Origin: a virus
IMG/VR virus record: IMGVR_UViG_3300046812_000348
Location: 1-27,137 of that record
DNA length: 27,137 nt
Reading direction: 5' to 3' (one strand)
The position numbers and the translations under genes are program-made. Positions 12,678-19,705 of the stretch are shown piece after piece (position 1 is the stretch's first letter; each line of letters begins with the position of its first letter). The notes under the pieces are model-generated. The model made no database searches. It saw only the letters and a list, made by a program, of their open reading frames with translations, and had not been told where the DNA came from.

Positions 12678-13510
12678 AGGCCGCGCCGCGGACCGAACGA
12701 ACCATCGTCGCCTGCATGCGGCTGATCCCGTTCTTTGGCGAGATGCCGCTGGACCGCATTAAGCCCGACGTGCTGGACCAGGCGCGCGTGGCATTGTGCC
12801 GAGAGGGTGCGAGCAATGGCACGTTCCTGCGCAACGTCGTGGCGCCGGTGCGGGCGATCATGAACTTTGCGCACGGCAAGGAGTGGGGCCCGGCGCCGCG
12901 GTTCCGGGTGGAGAAGGACAAGGCGCGGCGAGCACCTGGTTTCCTGACGCCGGCGCAGGCGGAGGCGTTGATCGCCGCGGCCGCGGGGCACCTGCAACCG
13001 CTGCTGCGATTCCTGCTCTGCACCGGGTGCCGGTTGGGCGAGGCGTTGAAGCTGGACTGGCGCAGCGTTGACCTGATCGGCCAGCGGGTGACCTTGTGGG
13101 AGGGTGAGACCAAGAGCGGCGATCGCCGGACGATCTGGCTGGTGCCCGCGGCGATGGACACCTTGCAGGGCATCGCGCACCGCACCGGGCCGGTGTTCCT
13201 TACCGGGAACCGCAAGCCTTATCGGACATCCGAGAACTACGGCGGGCAGATCAAGAAGGGGTGGGCGACGGCGTGCAGGAACGCTCAGCTGAGCGGGATC
13301 ACGCCGCACGGCACGAGGCACACCTGGGCCTCTTGGCACTACGCCGTGCACCAGGATCTGCTGAAGCTGCGGACGGACGGCGGGTGGGCGTCGACGCTGT
13401 TGGTCGAGCGATATGCGCACCTTATGCCGGCCGGTGAGGAAGCGGCGATCCAGGAATTCTGGGGGATGCCGAGGAGCAACGTCGAATTCAAATATGCACA
13501 GCATCAATAA
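12446..13510 (+). CDS. int: Tyrosine recombinase, phage integrase
   Basis: The 354-residue protein has an N-terminal arm/core-binding region and a catalytic domain with Arg196 (CTGCRLGEAL), Lys223 (ETKSGDRR), His288 and Arg291 (PHGTRHTWASWH), Trp314 at the second His position (GGWAS) and Tyr323 (ERYAHL). The Trp is normal in many phage integrases. It would insert the phage at tRNA-Thr(GGT), whose 3' part lies about 0.8 kb downstream. Only the HNH-like gene separates it from the attachment region, and it belongs to the repressible rightward operon. Confidence 0.9.
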   Translation: MPLQIRRRPDTGSLEIYGRVRPAGAKTGIRVRQRAGSDDPALAREEAVAIEFEIIRRHLHGDRPRTRSFSVACEAYIKAAPRTERTIVACMRLIPFFGEMPLDRIKPDVLDQARVALCREGASNGTFLRNVVAPVRAIMNFAHGKEWGPAPRFRVEKDKARRAPGFLTPAQAEALIAAAAGHLQPLLRFLLCTGCRLGEALKLDWRSVDLIGQRVTLWEGETKSGDRRTIWLVPAAMDTLQGIAHRTGPVFLTGNRKPYRTSENYGGQIKKGWATACRNAQLSGITPHGTRHTWASWHYAVHQDLLKLRTDGGWASTLLVERYAHLMPAGEEAAIQEFWGMPRSNVEFKYAQHQ

Positions 13511-13638
13511 CCACTATGCACCGAACGTGATGTGAAATAACCGTCCATACGCCTAGTCTGTAGCTATACAACGGACTGACACCGCGCTTGCAACGCAGTG
13601 CCAGCCCTGACCACAACGGCCTGTCTGAGAGGCGCAAA

Positions 13639-14247
13639 ATGGCTGAAACCCAAGGTATCCCCGCCGCTACTCGCGTCAAGCGCAACGGCTCGCTAAACAT
13701 AATTCACGAAGGGAAATACCGGTTGTCTCGCCGCGGCGACACCGGCTCCTTCGAGATCGGGGCCACCTTGGAAGGCAAGAGGTATCGTATCGGCGTCGGA
13801 AATGACCGGCAACAGGCAGAGCGGAGATTTCGAAACTTCATTGCGGAAATGGAAAGCGGCTATAAGCCTACCCAAGACATCGGTACAGATTGGATGGTTG
13901 TAGCCAGCGCCCTTGTGCTCCGGCAGCGCTATGCTGCAAAGGATCGAGGCATACCGTTCGAGGTCGGGGAGCGTTTTGTCTATGGCCTCATGCAGCAGAC
14001 TGGCTTTCGTTGCGCCGTCTCTGGGATAGCCTTTTCGAGAACGAAGCCCAACGGCATTGCCCACGTCGATCCTTGGGCACCTAGCATTGATCGCATCGAT
14101 AATCGCCAGGGCTATCTGCATGACAACGTGCGCATTGTCGCTATAGCCGCCAATTATGCCATGAACCGCTGGGGCTATGACATGTTGCTCCGGCTTGCAA
14201 AAGGTGTGGTCAGATCAGCAATGACGGTAGCCGTTGAGGAAGCGTAA
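13639..14247 (+). CDS. HNH-like protein between int and attP
   Basis: The 202-residue product starts MAETQGIPAATRVKRNGSLN behind GAGAGG; a longer frame lacks such a site. Residues 20-75 resemble an arm-type DNA-binding segment of integrases (GSFEIGATLEGKRYRIGVGN). The C-terminal part has GFRCAVSGIAF, APSIDRIDNRQGYLHDNVRI and NYAMNRWGYD, the SIDRIDN..GY...NVR pattern of a family of phage HNH/endonuclease-VII-like proteins. The metal-binding His set is incomplete, so nuclease activity is uncertain. A weak promoter-like TATACA lies at 13565. The role may be in recombination or it may be a mobile gene. Confidence 0.65.
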   Translation: MAETQGIPAATRVKRNGSLNIIHEGKYRLSRRGDTGSFEIGATLEGKRYRIGVGNDRQQAERRFRNFIAEMESGYKPTQDIGTDWMVVASALVLRQRYAAKDRGIPFEVGERFVYGLMQQTGFRCAVSGIAFSRTKPNGIAHVDPWAPSIDRIDNRQGYLHDNVRIVAIAANYAMNRWGYDMLLRLAKGVVRSAMTVAVEEA

Positions 14248-14249
14248 CA

Positions 14250-14271
14250 TGGACACGTGGTGGACACGGGA
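14250..14271 (+). repeat. Direct repeat, candidate integrase arm site (left)
   Basis: A 22-bp segment holds TGGACACG twice at an 11-bp interval. It is identical to 14471-14492 on the other side of the tRNA fragment. Paired arm sites of this kind are typical of attP. Confidence 0.65.
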
Positions 14272-14311
14272 TGTGCCAGATTTATAGTGATTACAAACAC
14301 TTATCGCGATT

Positions 14312-14365
14312 AGCACCCCTTTGGTAAGGGGGAGGTCGAGAGTTCAATCCCCTCCAGCAGCACCA
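14312..14365 (+). other. attP core: 3' part of tRNA-Thr(GGT)
   Basis: The sequence reads as a tRNA from the end of the D arm: anticodon stem CCCCT/GGGGG around TTGGTAA (anticodon GGT at 14323-14325), variable loop AGGTC, T arm GAGAG-TTCAATC-CCCTC, acceptor strand CAGCAGC, then A and CCA at 14363-14365. The 5' half of the tRNA is absent; upstream is AT-rich. This is what a phage copy of an att core looks like. The T stem contains one A-C mismatch (14341 with 14351). Confidence 0.8.
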
Positions 14366-14393
14366 TCCTAACCACCGGAAAGCATTAGCTAAT

Positions 14394-14522
14394 ATGGCAA
14401 ATCAAAGCGCCCGAACTGGAACGAAACAGGCCGGAACAGGCGTGAACAATCCCGCAACCGGCACCAGCCGTGGACACGTGGTGGACACGGGAAATTCCGC
14501 TTTGTTCCGACGATTCGCATGA
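14394..14522 (+). CDS. Doubtful 42-residue ORF across the right arm repeat
   Basis: An ATG at 14394 opens a frame that ends in an ATGA overlap with the secreted-protein gene. The product is Thr/Gly/Asn-rich (MANQSARTGTKQAGTGVNNP) and includes the arm repeat. There is no good ribosome site. Listed because of the overlap; more likely attP sequence. Confidence 0.22.
   Translation: MANQSARTGTKQAGTGVNNPATGTSRGHVVDTGNSALFRRFA
14471..14492 (+). repeat. Direct repeat, candidate integrase arm site (right)
   Basis: Second identical 22-bp copy of the 14250-14271 element, 221 bp away start to start, with the tRNA core between. See the left copy. Confidence 0.65.
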
Positions 14523-14911
14523 AAGAAACCGACCCCAAAATGAGTACCCCAAAAACCTACATCTTCGCTGCCGTCCTGGCGCTGACCACTGCGACCGCCC
14601 AGGCCCAGGCCCCAGACCTCAGTCTGCACCAACTGCCCGACGGACGATGGGCTTGTCCGAACGGCGACATTCCCAGCGGCGACTGGCGCATCTCCTGCTT
14701 CGGCGGTGCGCCCCGTTTGTCGGCAGAGCAAGGAAAGGCGATGGCCGAGAGTTGGTGGCGATCCCACGAGGCCGAGGCGGCTCGTCAGGCGGAACAAAGT
14801 CGTCAAGCCAAAGCGAAGGGGCGCGAGATCATTCTGCAAACATGCACCAAGCCCGATCCCAGTATCAACAAAGCATGGTGCGCCGACCAACTCGCGCATC
14901 TGAATGACTGA
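14519..14911 (+). CDS. Secreted Cys-containing accessory protein
   Basis: The 130-residue product has a Sec signal peptide: a basic start, a hydrophobic core (YIFAAVLALTTATA) and an AQAQA cleavage zone. A start at the second Met (MSTPKTYIFA) would give the cleaner signal. The mature part has four cysteines (WACPNG, ISCFGG, QTCTKP, AWCADQ), enough for two disulfides in the periplasm, and a helical Glu/Arg/Gln-rich middle. It sits next to attP, on the opposite strand to the late operon, the typical place for a lysogenic conversion gene. No family is recognised. Confidence 0.65.
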   Translation: MKETDPKMSTPKTYIFAAVLALTTATAQAQAPDLSLHQLPDGRWACPNGDIPSGDWRISCFGGAPRLSAEQGKAMAESWWRSHEAEAARQAEQSRQAKAKGREIILQTCTKPDPSINKAWCADQLAHLND

Positions 14912-14927
14912 CTCGCCCGTCCGAGTC
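14910..14927. terminator. Inverted repeat at convergent junction
   Basis: GACTCG-CCCGTC-CGAGTC is a perfect 6-bp stem with a 6-nt loop at the end of the plus-strand accessory gene, between convergent transcripts. No T-run follows, so terminator function is tentative. Confidence 0.35.
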
Positions 14928-14977
14928 GTCCCCGGTCTGTTCGCCTGTCAAAGTGTCGGACAGATCGTCAGGGCCGG

Positions 14978-15157
14978 TCACTTGCACCCCGCCAGCCGCT
15001 GCTCGACCACCTCGCGCTGGTGCTGCAATTCCGCCTGAATATCACGGTATTCCTGCGTGAGCAGCGCCATACTGTGCGAGTTGCTCCACCCCACGGCGGT
15101 CAGCCCCGCGAGAAACAGCGGGACCGCCCCGGCAGCAACCTTCAGCCACCCGTTCAT
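14978..15157 (-). CDS. Membrane-anchored coiled-coil protein, spanin- or holin-like
   Basis: The 59-residue product has a hydrophobic helix at about residues 5-23 (LKVAAGAVPLFLAGLTAVGW) and then a polar helical tail with Gln/Glu/Arg repeats (TQEYRDIQAELQHQREVVEQ). This is the topology of a short inner-membrane spanin (Rz-like), but it is far below the usual 140-160 residues. It ends the late operon, where lysis genes are common. A lysozyme-like domain occurs in the tape measure, and no separate endolysin is seen here. It is coupled by ATGA to the previous gene. Confidence 0.5.
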   Translation of the reverse strand: MNGWLKVAAGAVPLFLAGLTAVGWSNSHSMALLTQEYRDIQAELQHQREVVEQRLAGCK

Positions 15158-15312
15158 GGCGCCGGAACGGTGTCACCGATATGCGTGCCGTCGGGCACTT
15201 CGATGAACAGCGCCGCCGTCTCGGGCGGGAAGCAATCGGCGAAGTCATGACCGTCTGGGTGTGAGTCCTGCAACTCGACAACGACGCCACCGACTATGCG
15301 TGCCATCAGCAT
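15154..15312 (-). CDS. Small tail-distal protein after the fibre
   Basis: The 52-residue product starts at 15312 behind an ideal GGGAG seven bases away and reads MLMARIVGGVVVELQDSHPD, then FIEVPDGTHIGDTV. Short proteins of this form, with a beta-rich start and an EVP.g...gd ending, are common directly after phage tail fibres, where they may act as caps or chaperones. The function is not established. It ends in an ATGA overlap with the membrane protein gene. Confidence 0.6.
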   Translation of the reverse strand: MLMARIVGGVVVELQDSHPDGHDFADCFPPETAALFIEVPDGTHIGDTVPAP

Positions 15313-15325
15313 CACATCTCTCCCG

Positions 15326-16591
15326 CTACCATTCGATTACGCACCAGCCGGTGCCGCCGTTGGTGGGTAAAGAACCGCCAGCACCGCCACCACCACCACC
15401 GCCAGGACCACCGGTACCAGAGGGAAACCCACCAGCGCCACCGCCAAAGATGCCGCCGCTGCCACCCTGGCGAAAGGTTCCAATGTCGCTGGCACTGCCA
15501 CCACCCGCGCCGTCGCCACCGTTGCCGCCAATCGTATTGGAACTGCCCGCACTGTCAGCCGCGCCGCCGCCGCCGCCGCCCGTCAGGGTTTCCCCCCAAT
15601 AGCGCGGCAGCGTCGGTCCGACTGTCCTGGTGCCAAAGTGTCCAACAGCGGCGGTCCCCATAACACCAAGAGCGGCAACACCAACCGCGTCAGGAGCGCC
15701 ATTCGTCGCTATTACGGAGCCGCCTACCGGGAACACCGCCGCCGCAAATGGTGACGCACCGCCAGCAGCGCCCCCCAATGAATTCGCGAATGTGCCCGCC
15801 TTCCCGCCGACCGCACCGCCGCTGCCTGGAGACGGTCCACCACTGCCACCCGCACCCCCGACGCCCAACACACTGCCCGCACCTCCGCCACCGCCCAAAG
15901 CATTTCCTGGCGTTGCGCCACTGCCGCCTACGCCACCAGCAAAGCGGACGGTTCCGCCGGTGCCGCCGGTGCCGCCAGCGCCGCCATAGTAGGTGCCCGC
16001 TGATGGCGTCGAGGCGGCATCGCCGCCCGGTAGTGCGCTGATCAGCACGCCAACTGAAGTTGTGCCAGTGCCGACCGTCACGGCGTAGCTGGCCCCGCCG
16101 GTGACATTGAAATTACCATGCGCATATTCACCGCCACCGCCGCCGCCATGCTGACCAGAACCAGTGCTTCCGCCCGCGCCCACCACACGGCAACGGATCG
16201 AATTAACTCCCGGCGGGACGATAAATGTCGAGCTTGTCAGGAATAGCTGAAACTGCCCGCCGCCATACGGCACGAGCTGGCCGTTGGCGTAGCCGCCGAG
16301 CGGCGGTTGCACGATGCTCGATACCGGCGGTGGCGCTGCGTTGGCGATCTCCAGCTTTGCGATCGTGTGGATTGCCAGCTTCAGTTGCCCGTCGTTCTGC
16401 TTATCCGGTGTCAGCCCGGCATCGAGCACGACGCCGACGATTTCCTCCTGCACCGTGTTCGCCCAGTCGTAATCGAGCACGGTTGCTTCTAACTGGCTCG
16501 ACACATTGCCGGCTTGAAAGAACCCCGGCGATCCAACCGGCTGCGCGGCGGGCTTCGCGGTGGCAACCCAGGCGTTGTCAATTCGGTGCAT
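15326..16591 (-). CDS. Glycine-rich tail fibre / adhesin
   Basis: The 421-residue product (start MHRIDNAWVATAKPA at 16591) has an N-terminal attachment segment with TVLDYDWANTVQEEIVGVVL followed by AGLTPDKQNDGQLKLAI, typical of phage fibre N-termini. A beta-rich part at about 105-160 follows, then more than 250 residues dominated by Gly, Ala and Ser with runs of up to eight Gly. Such Gly-rich ends may fold as polyglycine-II bundles as in phage S16 gp38-type adhesins. It ends GTGWCVIEW. It follows gp48, as expected for a fibre, and probably binds the host surface. Confidence 0.78.
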   Translation of the reverse strand: MHRIDNAWVATAKPAAQPVGSPGFFQAGNVSSQLEATVLDYDWANTVQEEIVGVVLDAGLTPDKQNDGQLKLAIHTIAKLEIANAAPPPVSSIVQPPLGGYANGQLVPYGGGQFQLFLTSSTFIVPPGVNSIRCRVVGAGGSTGSGQHGGGGGGEYAHGNFNVTGGASYAVTVGTGTTSVGVLISALPGGDAASTPSAGTYYGGAGGTGGTGGTVRFAGGVGGSGATPGNALGGGGGAGSVLGVGGAGGSGGPSPGSGGAVGGKAGTFANSLGGAAGGASPFAAAVFPVGGSVIATNGAPDAVGVAALGVMGTAAVGHFGTRTVGPTLPRYWGETLTGGGGGGAADSAGSSNTIGGNGGDGAGGGSASDIGTFRQGGSGGIFGGGAGGFPSGTGGPGGGGGGGAGGSLPTNGGTGWCVIEW

Positions 16592-17210
16592 CGGCCGTTC
16601 CCTCTGCTGGCGCATATCGGAAGATCACCGTCGTGTGCGCCGGTTTGTATTCATCGAATATACATTGCAGGATCGTCGCTTGGTCGCTGTGCGTCACCAA
16701 TCGATCGCCAACGCGATTTGCCGACACGCGGAAATATGTCGCCATTCCCGGATCAGTGATGGTGACCTGCCAGACGAATGACCACGCGTTATCAAACAGG
16801 CGATCACCGACGCGATTGCGGCCGACGTAAAACGGCGCGAATTGCTGGATTGTTATCTCGATCCCGAGCGACGCGGCCAGCCCGATGAAATAGCCCCGCG
16901 ACGCGCCGCCGCGCATGGTGAACTTGGCGCATACTGCGAACTGCCGCGCCGCAAGGTCCTCGATCGTGCCGCTGCACGGATCGGGCAATCCGAGCGACGC
17001 TTCCCATTCCGGCAACAGTTCAAGGGTAGAGCAGGGGAACGCGTCGATCAGCAATTGCTGCGCGCGCTGATCGAGCCGCGTCGGCGTCGGCATCAGCGTC
17101 AACAAGTCCTGCGCCTGTAGCGTGCCGAGGCCGCGATGCCAGACGCGGCCGCGCGGCAGTAAGCGCTGAAACTGGATCAGGTAATCAAGCGCGGTGCGGA
17201 CAACGATCAT
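16578..17210 (-). CDS. Mu gp48-like tail protein (YmfQ/DUF2313)
   Basis: The 210-residue protein begins with YLIQFQRLLPRGRVW, the hallmark start of the YmfQ/gp48 family, continues with a helical block (LLIDAFPCSTLELLPEWEAS, then LGLPDP), and has RQFAVCAKFTMRGGASRGYF near the middle. The C-terminal half contains NRVGDRL twice, about 30 residues apart, which is unusual for the family. In Mu-like phages it joins the baseplate J protein to the fibres. ATGA couples it to the J gene upstream. Confidence 0.82.
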   Translation of the reverse strand: MIVVRTALDYLIQFQRLLPRGRVWHRGLGTLQAQDLLTLMPTPTRLDQRAQQLLIDAFPCSTLELLPEWEASLGLPDPCSGTIEDLAARQFAVCAKFTMRGGASRGYFIGLAASLGIEITIQQFAPFYVGRNRVGDRLFDNAWSFVWQVTITDPGMATYFRVSANRVGDRLVTHSDQATILQCIFDEYKPAHTTVIFRYAPAEGTADAPN

Positions 17211-18322
17211 GACAGCGAGGACAACACCCCCATGACCGGCAAGTGGCGAGCGGGAGCAACGACCGGCGCGGCCGGGGTGATCACCTCAAAATGCACCACG
17301 CCGGGTGTGTTGATGATCGAGGCATAAAGGTCCGATGGGTAGATCGTCCCGCCGACCTCACTGATGTTTAGAAACATGTCATCGAGTGACGCCAAAATGG
17401 CGGCCTGCTGCTCCACGGTGTTCGGTGCCAAGTCTTTCAGCGTGACCGCGACCGGAAGCGGAATCGGCGCCATGACATAGACCAGCGCGGTAACAGGCTC
17501 CAGCGGCCAGATCGCATCCGCGACCAGGAGCTGATCGCCGCTCGCGATCGGCGCGCGCGTCTCAAGCGATGCCGCACCATCGGTGCCGATCGGAAAGCCG
17601 CCGGTTGCCGCGTTCGCAATGTCGAACATAATGAACACCTCGACGGTGCCCGGCCCCTGTCCCTCCGGGATCGTCCAGGCGCGCGTGCAACCCGGCACCG
17701 AGGTGGCCCACTCGATATAGTCCGAAGCACTGCCCCCGTGCGGTGGCGCGGCATACTGGCGCAACATGCGCGTGCGCAACGCGGCCTCGGTTTCCTGATC
17801 GGAGCCGCCGCGAGTAAGCCCCACGGTTATCCCGCCTGCGTTGACGCCCGGGGGCGGCGTATCGAGCGAGATTGGCGTGCCGTCATCGCAGTTGGTGATC
17901 GCGCCCGTGATCGCGGCGACGATCGGCACCAGCGCGACGCCGGTCGAGTCGGTTCCTGCATCAGCAGTGGACACGTAGGGCGTGCCGTCCTGGCGGGTCA
18001 GCGTGGCGCCGAGCGGGATGGCGATATTTGGCACGCCGGTAAACTGCGCGACCCCGGACGCGGCGGTGGCATCGAGCTGATAGACGCCGATCAGCGCGGC
18101 CCAGGCGTGCAGGTATTCATCGGTCGCGGTGAACGGCACTGCCTCGCGGCTAATCCAGTCGAGGAACCCATAGAGCGAATACGTTAGGCCGGCGATGCAC
18201 CATGCCAGGACGCGCAGCACGGCATTGCGCAACAGCCCGTCGAGGCCCGGAACGCCTGACGTGGTGATGTCCTGGATTGCGGTGTTGCGCAGCGCGGTCA
18301 ACGTCGGTCGGGCATAAGGCAT
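17207..18322 (-). CDS. Baseplate J-like protein (Mu gp47)
   Basis: The 371-residue protein starts MPYARPTLTALRNTAIQDIT. It has the J-family order: an N-terminal helical domain (LRNAVLRVLAWCIAGLTYSL), a middle segment with TRGGSDQETEAALRTRMLR and GGSASDYIEWATSVPGCTRA, and a beta-rich C-terminal part ending in VLSSLS. It forms the baseplate wedge with gp46 and gp48. The start at 18322 overlaps the gp46 stop (TAATG); a longer frame lacks support. Confidence 0.88.
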   Translation of the reverse strand: MPYARPTLTALRNTAIQDITTSGVPGLDGLLRNAVLRVLAWCIAGLTYSLYGFLDWISREAVPFTATDEYLHAWAALIGVYQLDATAASGVAQFTGVPNIAIPLGATLTRQDGTPYVSTADAGTDSTGVALVPIVAAITGAITNCDDGTPISLDTPPPGVNAGGITVGLTRGGSDQETEAALRTRMLRQYAAPPHGGSASDYIEWATSVPGCTRAWTIPEGQGPGTVEVFIMFDIANAATGGFPIGTDGAASLETRAPIASGDQLLVADAIWPLEPVTALVYVMAPIPLPVAVTLKDLAPNTVEQQAAILASLDDMFLNISEVGGTIYPSDLYASIINTPGVVHFEVITPAAPVVAPARHLPVMGVLSSLS

Positions 18323-18990
18323 TATCGGATCATCCGCAGTTGCCGCATCGGAACCGGAGGCACGAACATGGGCGACGGCAACGTTGCAAGCCCCTGCCAC
18401 GCCCAGCCGAACATGAAGCGCGTCAGGCTACCGTCCGGCTTTATGATCGCAATCGCGATGCCGAGCGCGGTCGAGCCGGCGCCACCCAGCCAGCTCGTGT
18501 TGCAGTCAACCTGCGCAGCGACGCCATCAGTGATCAGCCATTGCAACGCGTCGAGCGCGTAGGTGCGTGCCAGCCCCAACGTGTCGCGGGTTTTCTTGGC
18601 GCGCTGCAACTGCCAGAGGTTCGAGCCAAGCGGCTGGTCGTTGTAGGGATCGGCCCACCAGCCCCTGCGGTCCGTTGTGCCATCGGTGGGCACGAAGTCG
18701 GGCGTCGCCAGCCTGTCGGTGAACAGTGAGACAAGGCACGCGGTTTCCAGGTCCTGGCCGGTTTGTAGATCGCCCGCCGCAAGGTCCCAATCGCCGATGG
18801 CGTTGGAATTGTCCCACAGCACCAGGATGTCGCCGGACGAATTGGCGTTCGGTAGGTGGTAAGCCGCGTCCCATACCGTGCCGCCATTGTCCCATTGCGT
18901 GACAGGCGCATCCCACGTCGTGCCGGGGATCAGCGCATAGTTGCCGGTGTAGATCGGCAAGCCGAGTTCGTCCTCGATCCAGCCGGTCAT
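18322..18990 (-). CDS. Mu gp46-like baseplate protein with Trp-rich N-terminal insert
   Basis: From about residue 70 the product matches gp46: GDLQTGQDLETACLVSLFTD, then DRRGWWADPY and ALQWLITDGVAAQV. Compared with the usual length of about 150, it has about 65 extra residues near the N-terminus. That region holds five WD dipeptides (Trp26, 33, 40, 59 and 68) and reads like short repeats TTWDAPVTQWDNGGTVWDAA. The insert might add a surface domain on the baseplate. It overlaps the PAAR gene by ATGA. Confidence 0.78.
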   Translation of the reverse strand: MTGWIEDELGLPIYTGNYALIPGTTWDAPVTQWDNGGTVWDAAYHLPNANSSGDILVLWDNSNAIGDWDLAAGDLQTGQDLETACLVSLFTDRLATPDFVPTDGTTDRRGWWADPYNDQPLGSNLWQLQRAKKTRDTLGLARTYALDALQWLITDGVAAQVDCNTSWLGGAGSTALGIAIAIIKPDGSLTRFMFGWAWQGLATLPSPMFVPPVPMRQLRMIR

Positions 18991-19265
18991 TCTGACGAAT
19001 AGCTCGGCGAACCGGTGACGAAGTGATCACCACACCGCGTCGAGCCGCCTAAATTCATGATGGCAATCGCCAACCCGTCCGCCGTCACGCACACTGAGCC
19101 CTGGACAATCGGATTGATCCCGTGGCCTGGAATCGGACAATCATACATGTCTGTTACGCGGGCGACGGGGATGCCGTCCGCTATCCGCGTCGGCGAACAG
19201 GGGCCGATGATTACGCCGCCGTGGCTCCCTTTGTCGCCGACCCGGCACACTGGCTGAACGCTCAT
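18987..19265 (-). CDS. PAAR-domain spike tip protein
   Basis: The 92-residue product has the PAAR pattern VGDKGSHGGVIIGP, then DGIPVARVTD, CPIPGHGINPIVQGS and a final GDHF. These His and Cys residues would bind the metal at the tip of the spike. PAAR proteins cap the VgrG/gpV-type spike and sharpen it for membrane piercing. Here it is a separate polypeptide beside the gp45-like spike, and ATGA overlaps link it to both neighbours. Confidence 0.85.
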   Translation of the reverse strand: MSVQPVCRVGDKGSHGGVIIGPCSPTRIADGIPVARVTDMYDCPIPGHGINPIVQGSVCVTADGLAIAIMNLGGSTRCGDHFVTGSPSYSSE

Positions 19266-19705
19266 GCCTTGCTCTCAAAGTCTGGCGAGTTGACGGTGAT
19301 CTTGGTCGTTGCGTTTATCACGATAGTATCTGCAGTGATGGTAAGTGTGTGCGGGCAGGTGATTTCGATGTTGCCGCCATTCGCCAGCTTCACCACGTTG
19401 CCGCCGTTGTCATACAGCGCGACCTCGCCCGACTTCAGATTGCGCAGCCGGTATTGTTGATTGCCGGTCGCGATGATTGTGCCGTTGCTGCGGTCGCCGC
19501 TGGTGAATAGCGCGGTCGCATCGGACCCCGGCATGGCGTGCGAGGCGAGGCCATAGATTTGCAGCACTGGCATGTTGTCGATTGTCTCGGGCGGGAAGCC
19601 CCGCACCTGTGCGCGGTGCACCGGGCCGGTGTCATCGGTCGCGGTAATCTTGACCGTCGCGACCATGTTCATCACGCGACGATAGAGGCGATCCGCGACG
19701 CTCAT
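19262..19705 (-). CDS. Mu gp45-like baseplate spike protein
   Basis: The 147-residue product has the gp45/gpV order. The first half is an OB-fold-like part (VATVKITATDDTGPVHRAQV, then LQIYGLASHAMPGSDATALF and GDRSNGTIIATGN). The second half is a beta-helical C-terminus of short repeats (LTITADTIVINATTKITVNS). It would trimerise into the central spike. The C-terminus lacks the long iron-binding tip of Mu gp45, which fits with a separate PAAR gene next to it. Confidence 0.85.
   Translation of the reverse strand: MSVADRLYRRVMNMVATVKITATDDTGPVHRAQVRGFPPETIDNMPVLQIYGLASHAMPGSDATALFTSGDRSNGTIIATGNQQYRLRNLKSGEVALYDNGGNVVKLANGGNIEITCPHTLTITADTIVINATTKITVNSPDFESKA

Noticed and set aside
12167-13507. 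446-codon minus-strand ORF opposite int
   Set aside because: It lies fully antisense to the well-supported integrase and its sequence is Arg/Pro-rich shadow coding.
12446-13510. Inactive integrase because of Trp at the second His position
   Set aside because: GGW at this place is common in active phage integrases and the other catalytic residues are present.
14312-14365. Functional tRNA-Thr gene
   Set aside because: The 5' acceptor strand and D arm are missing, so it is only the 3' part used as an attachment core.
15261-15989. Pro-rich plus-strand ORFs opposite the fibre
   Set aside because: Poly-Pro is the antisense reading of the Gly-rich fibre codons.
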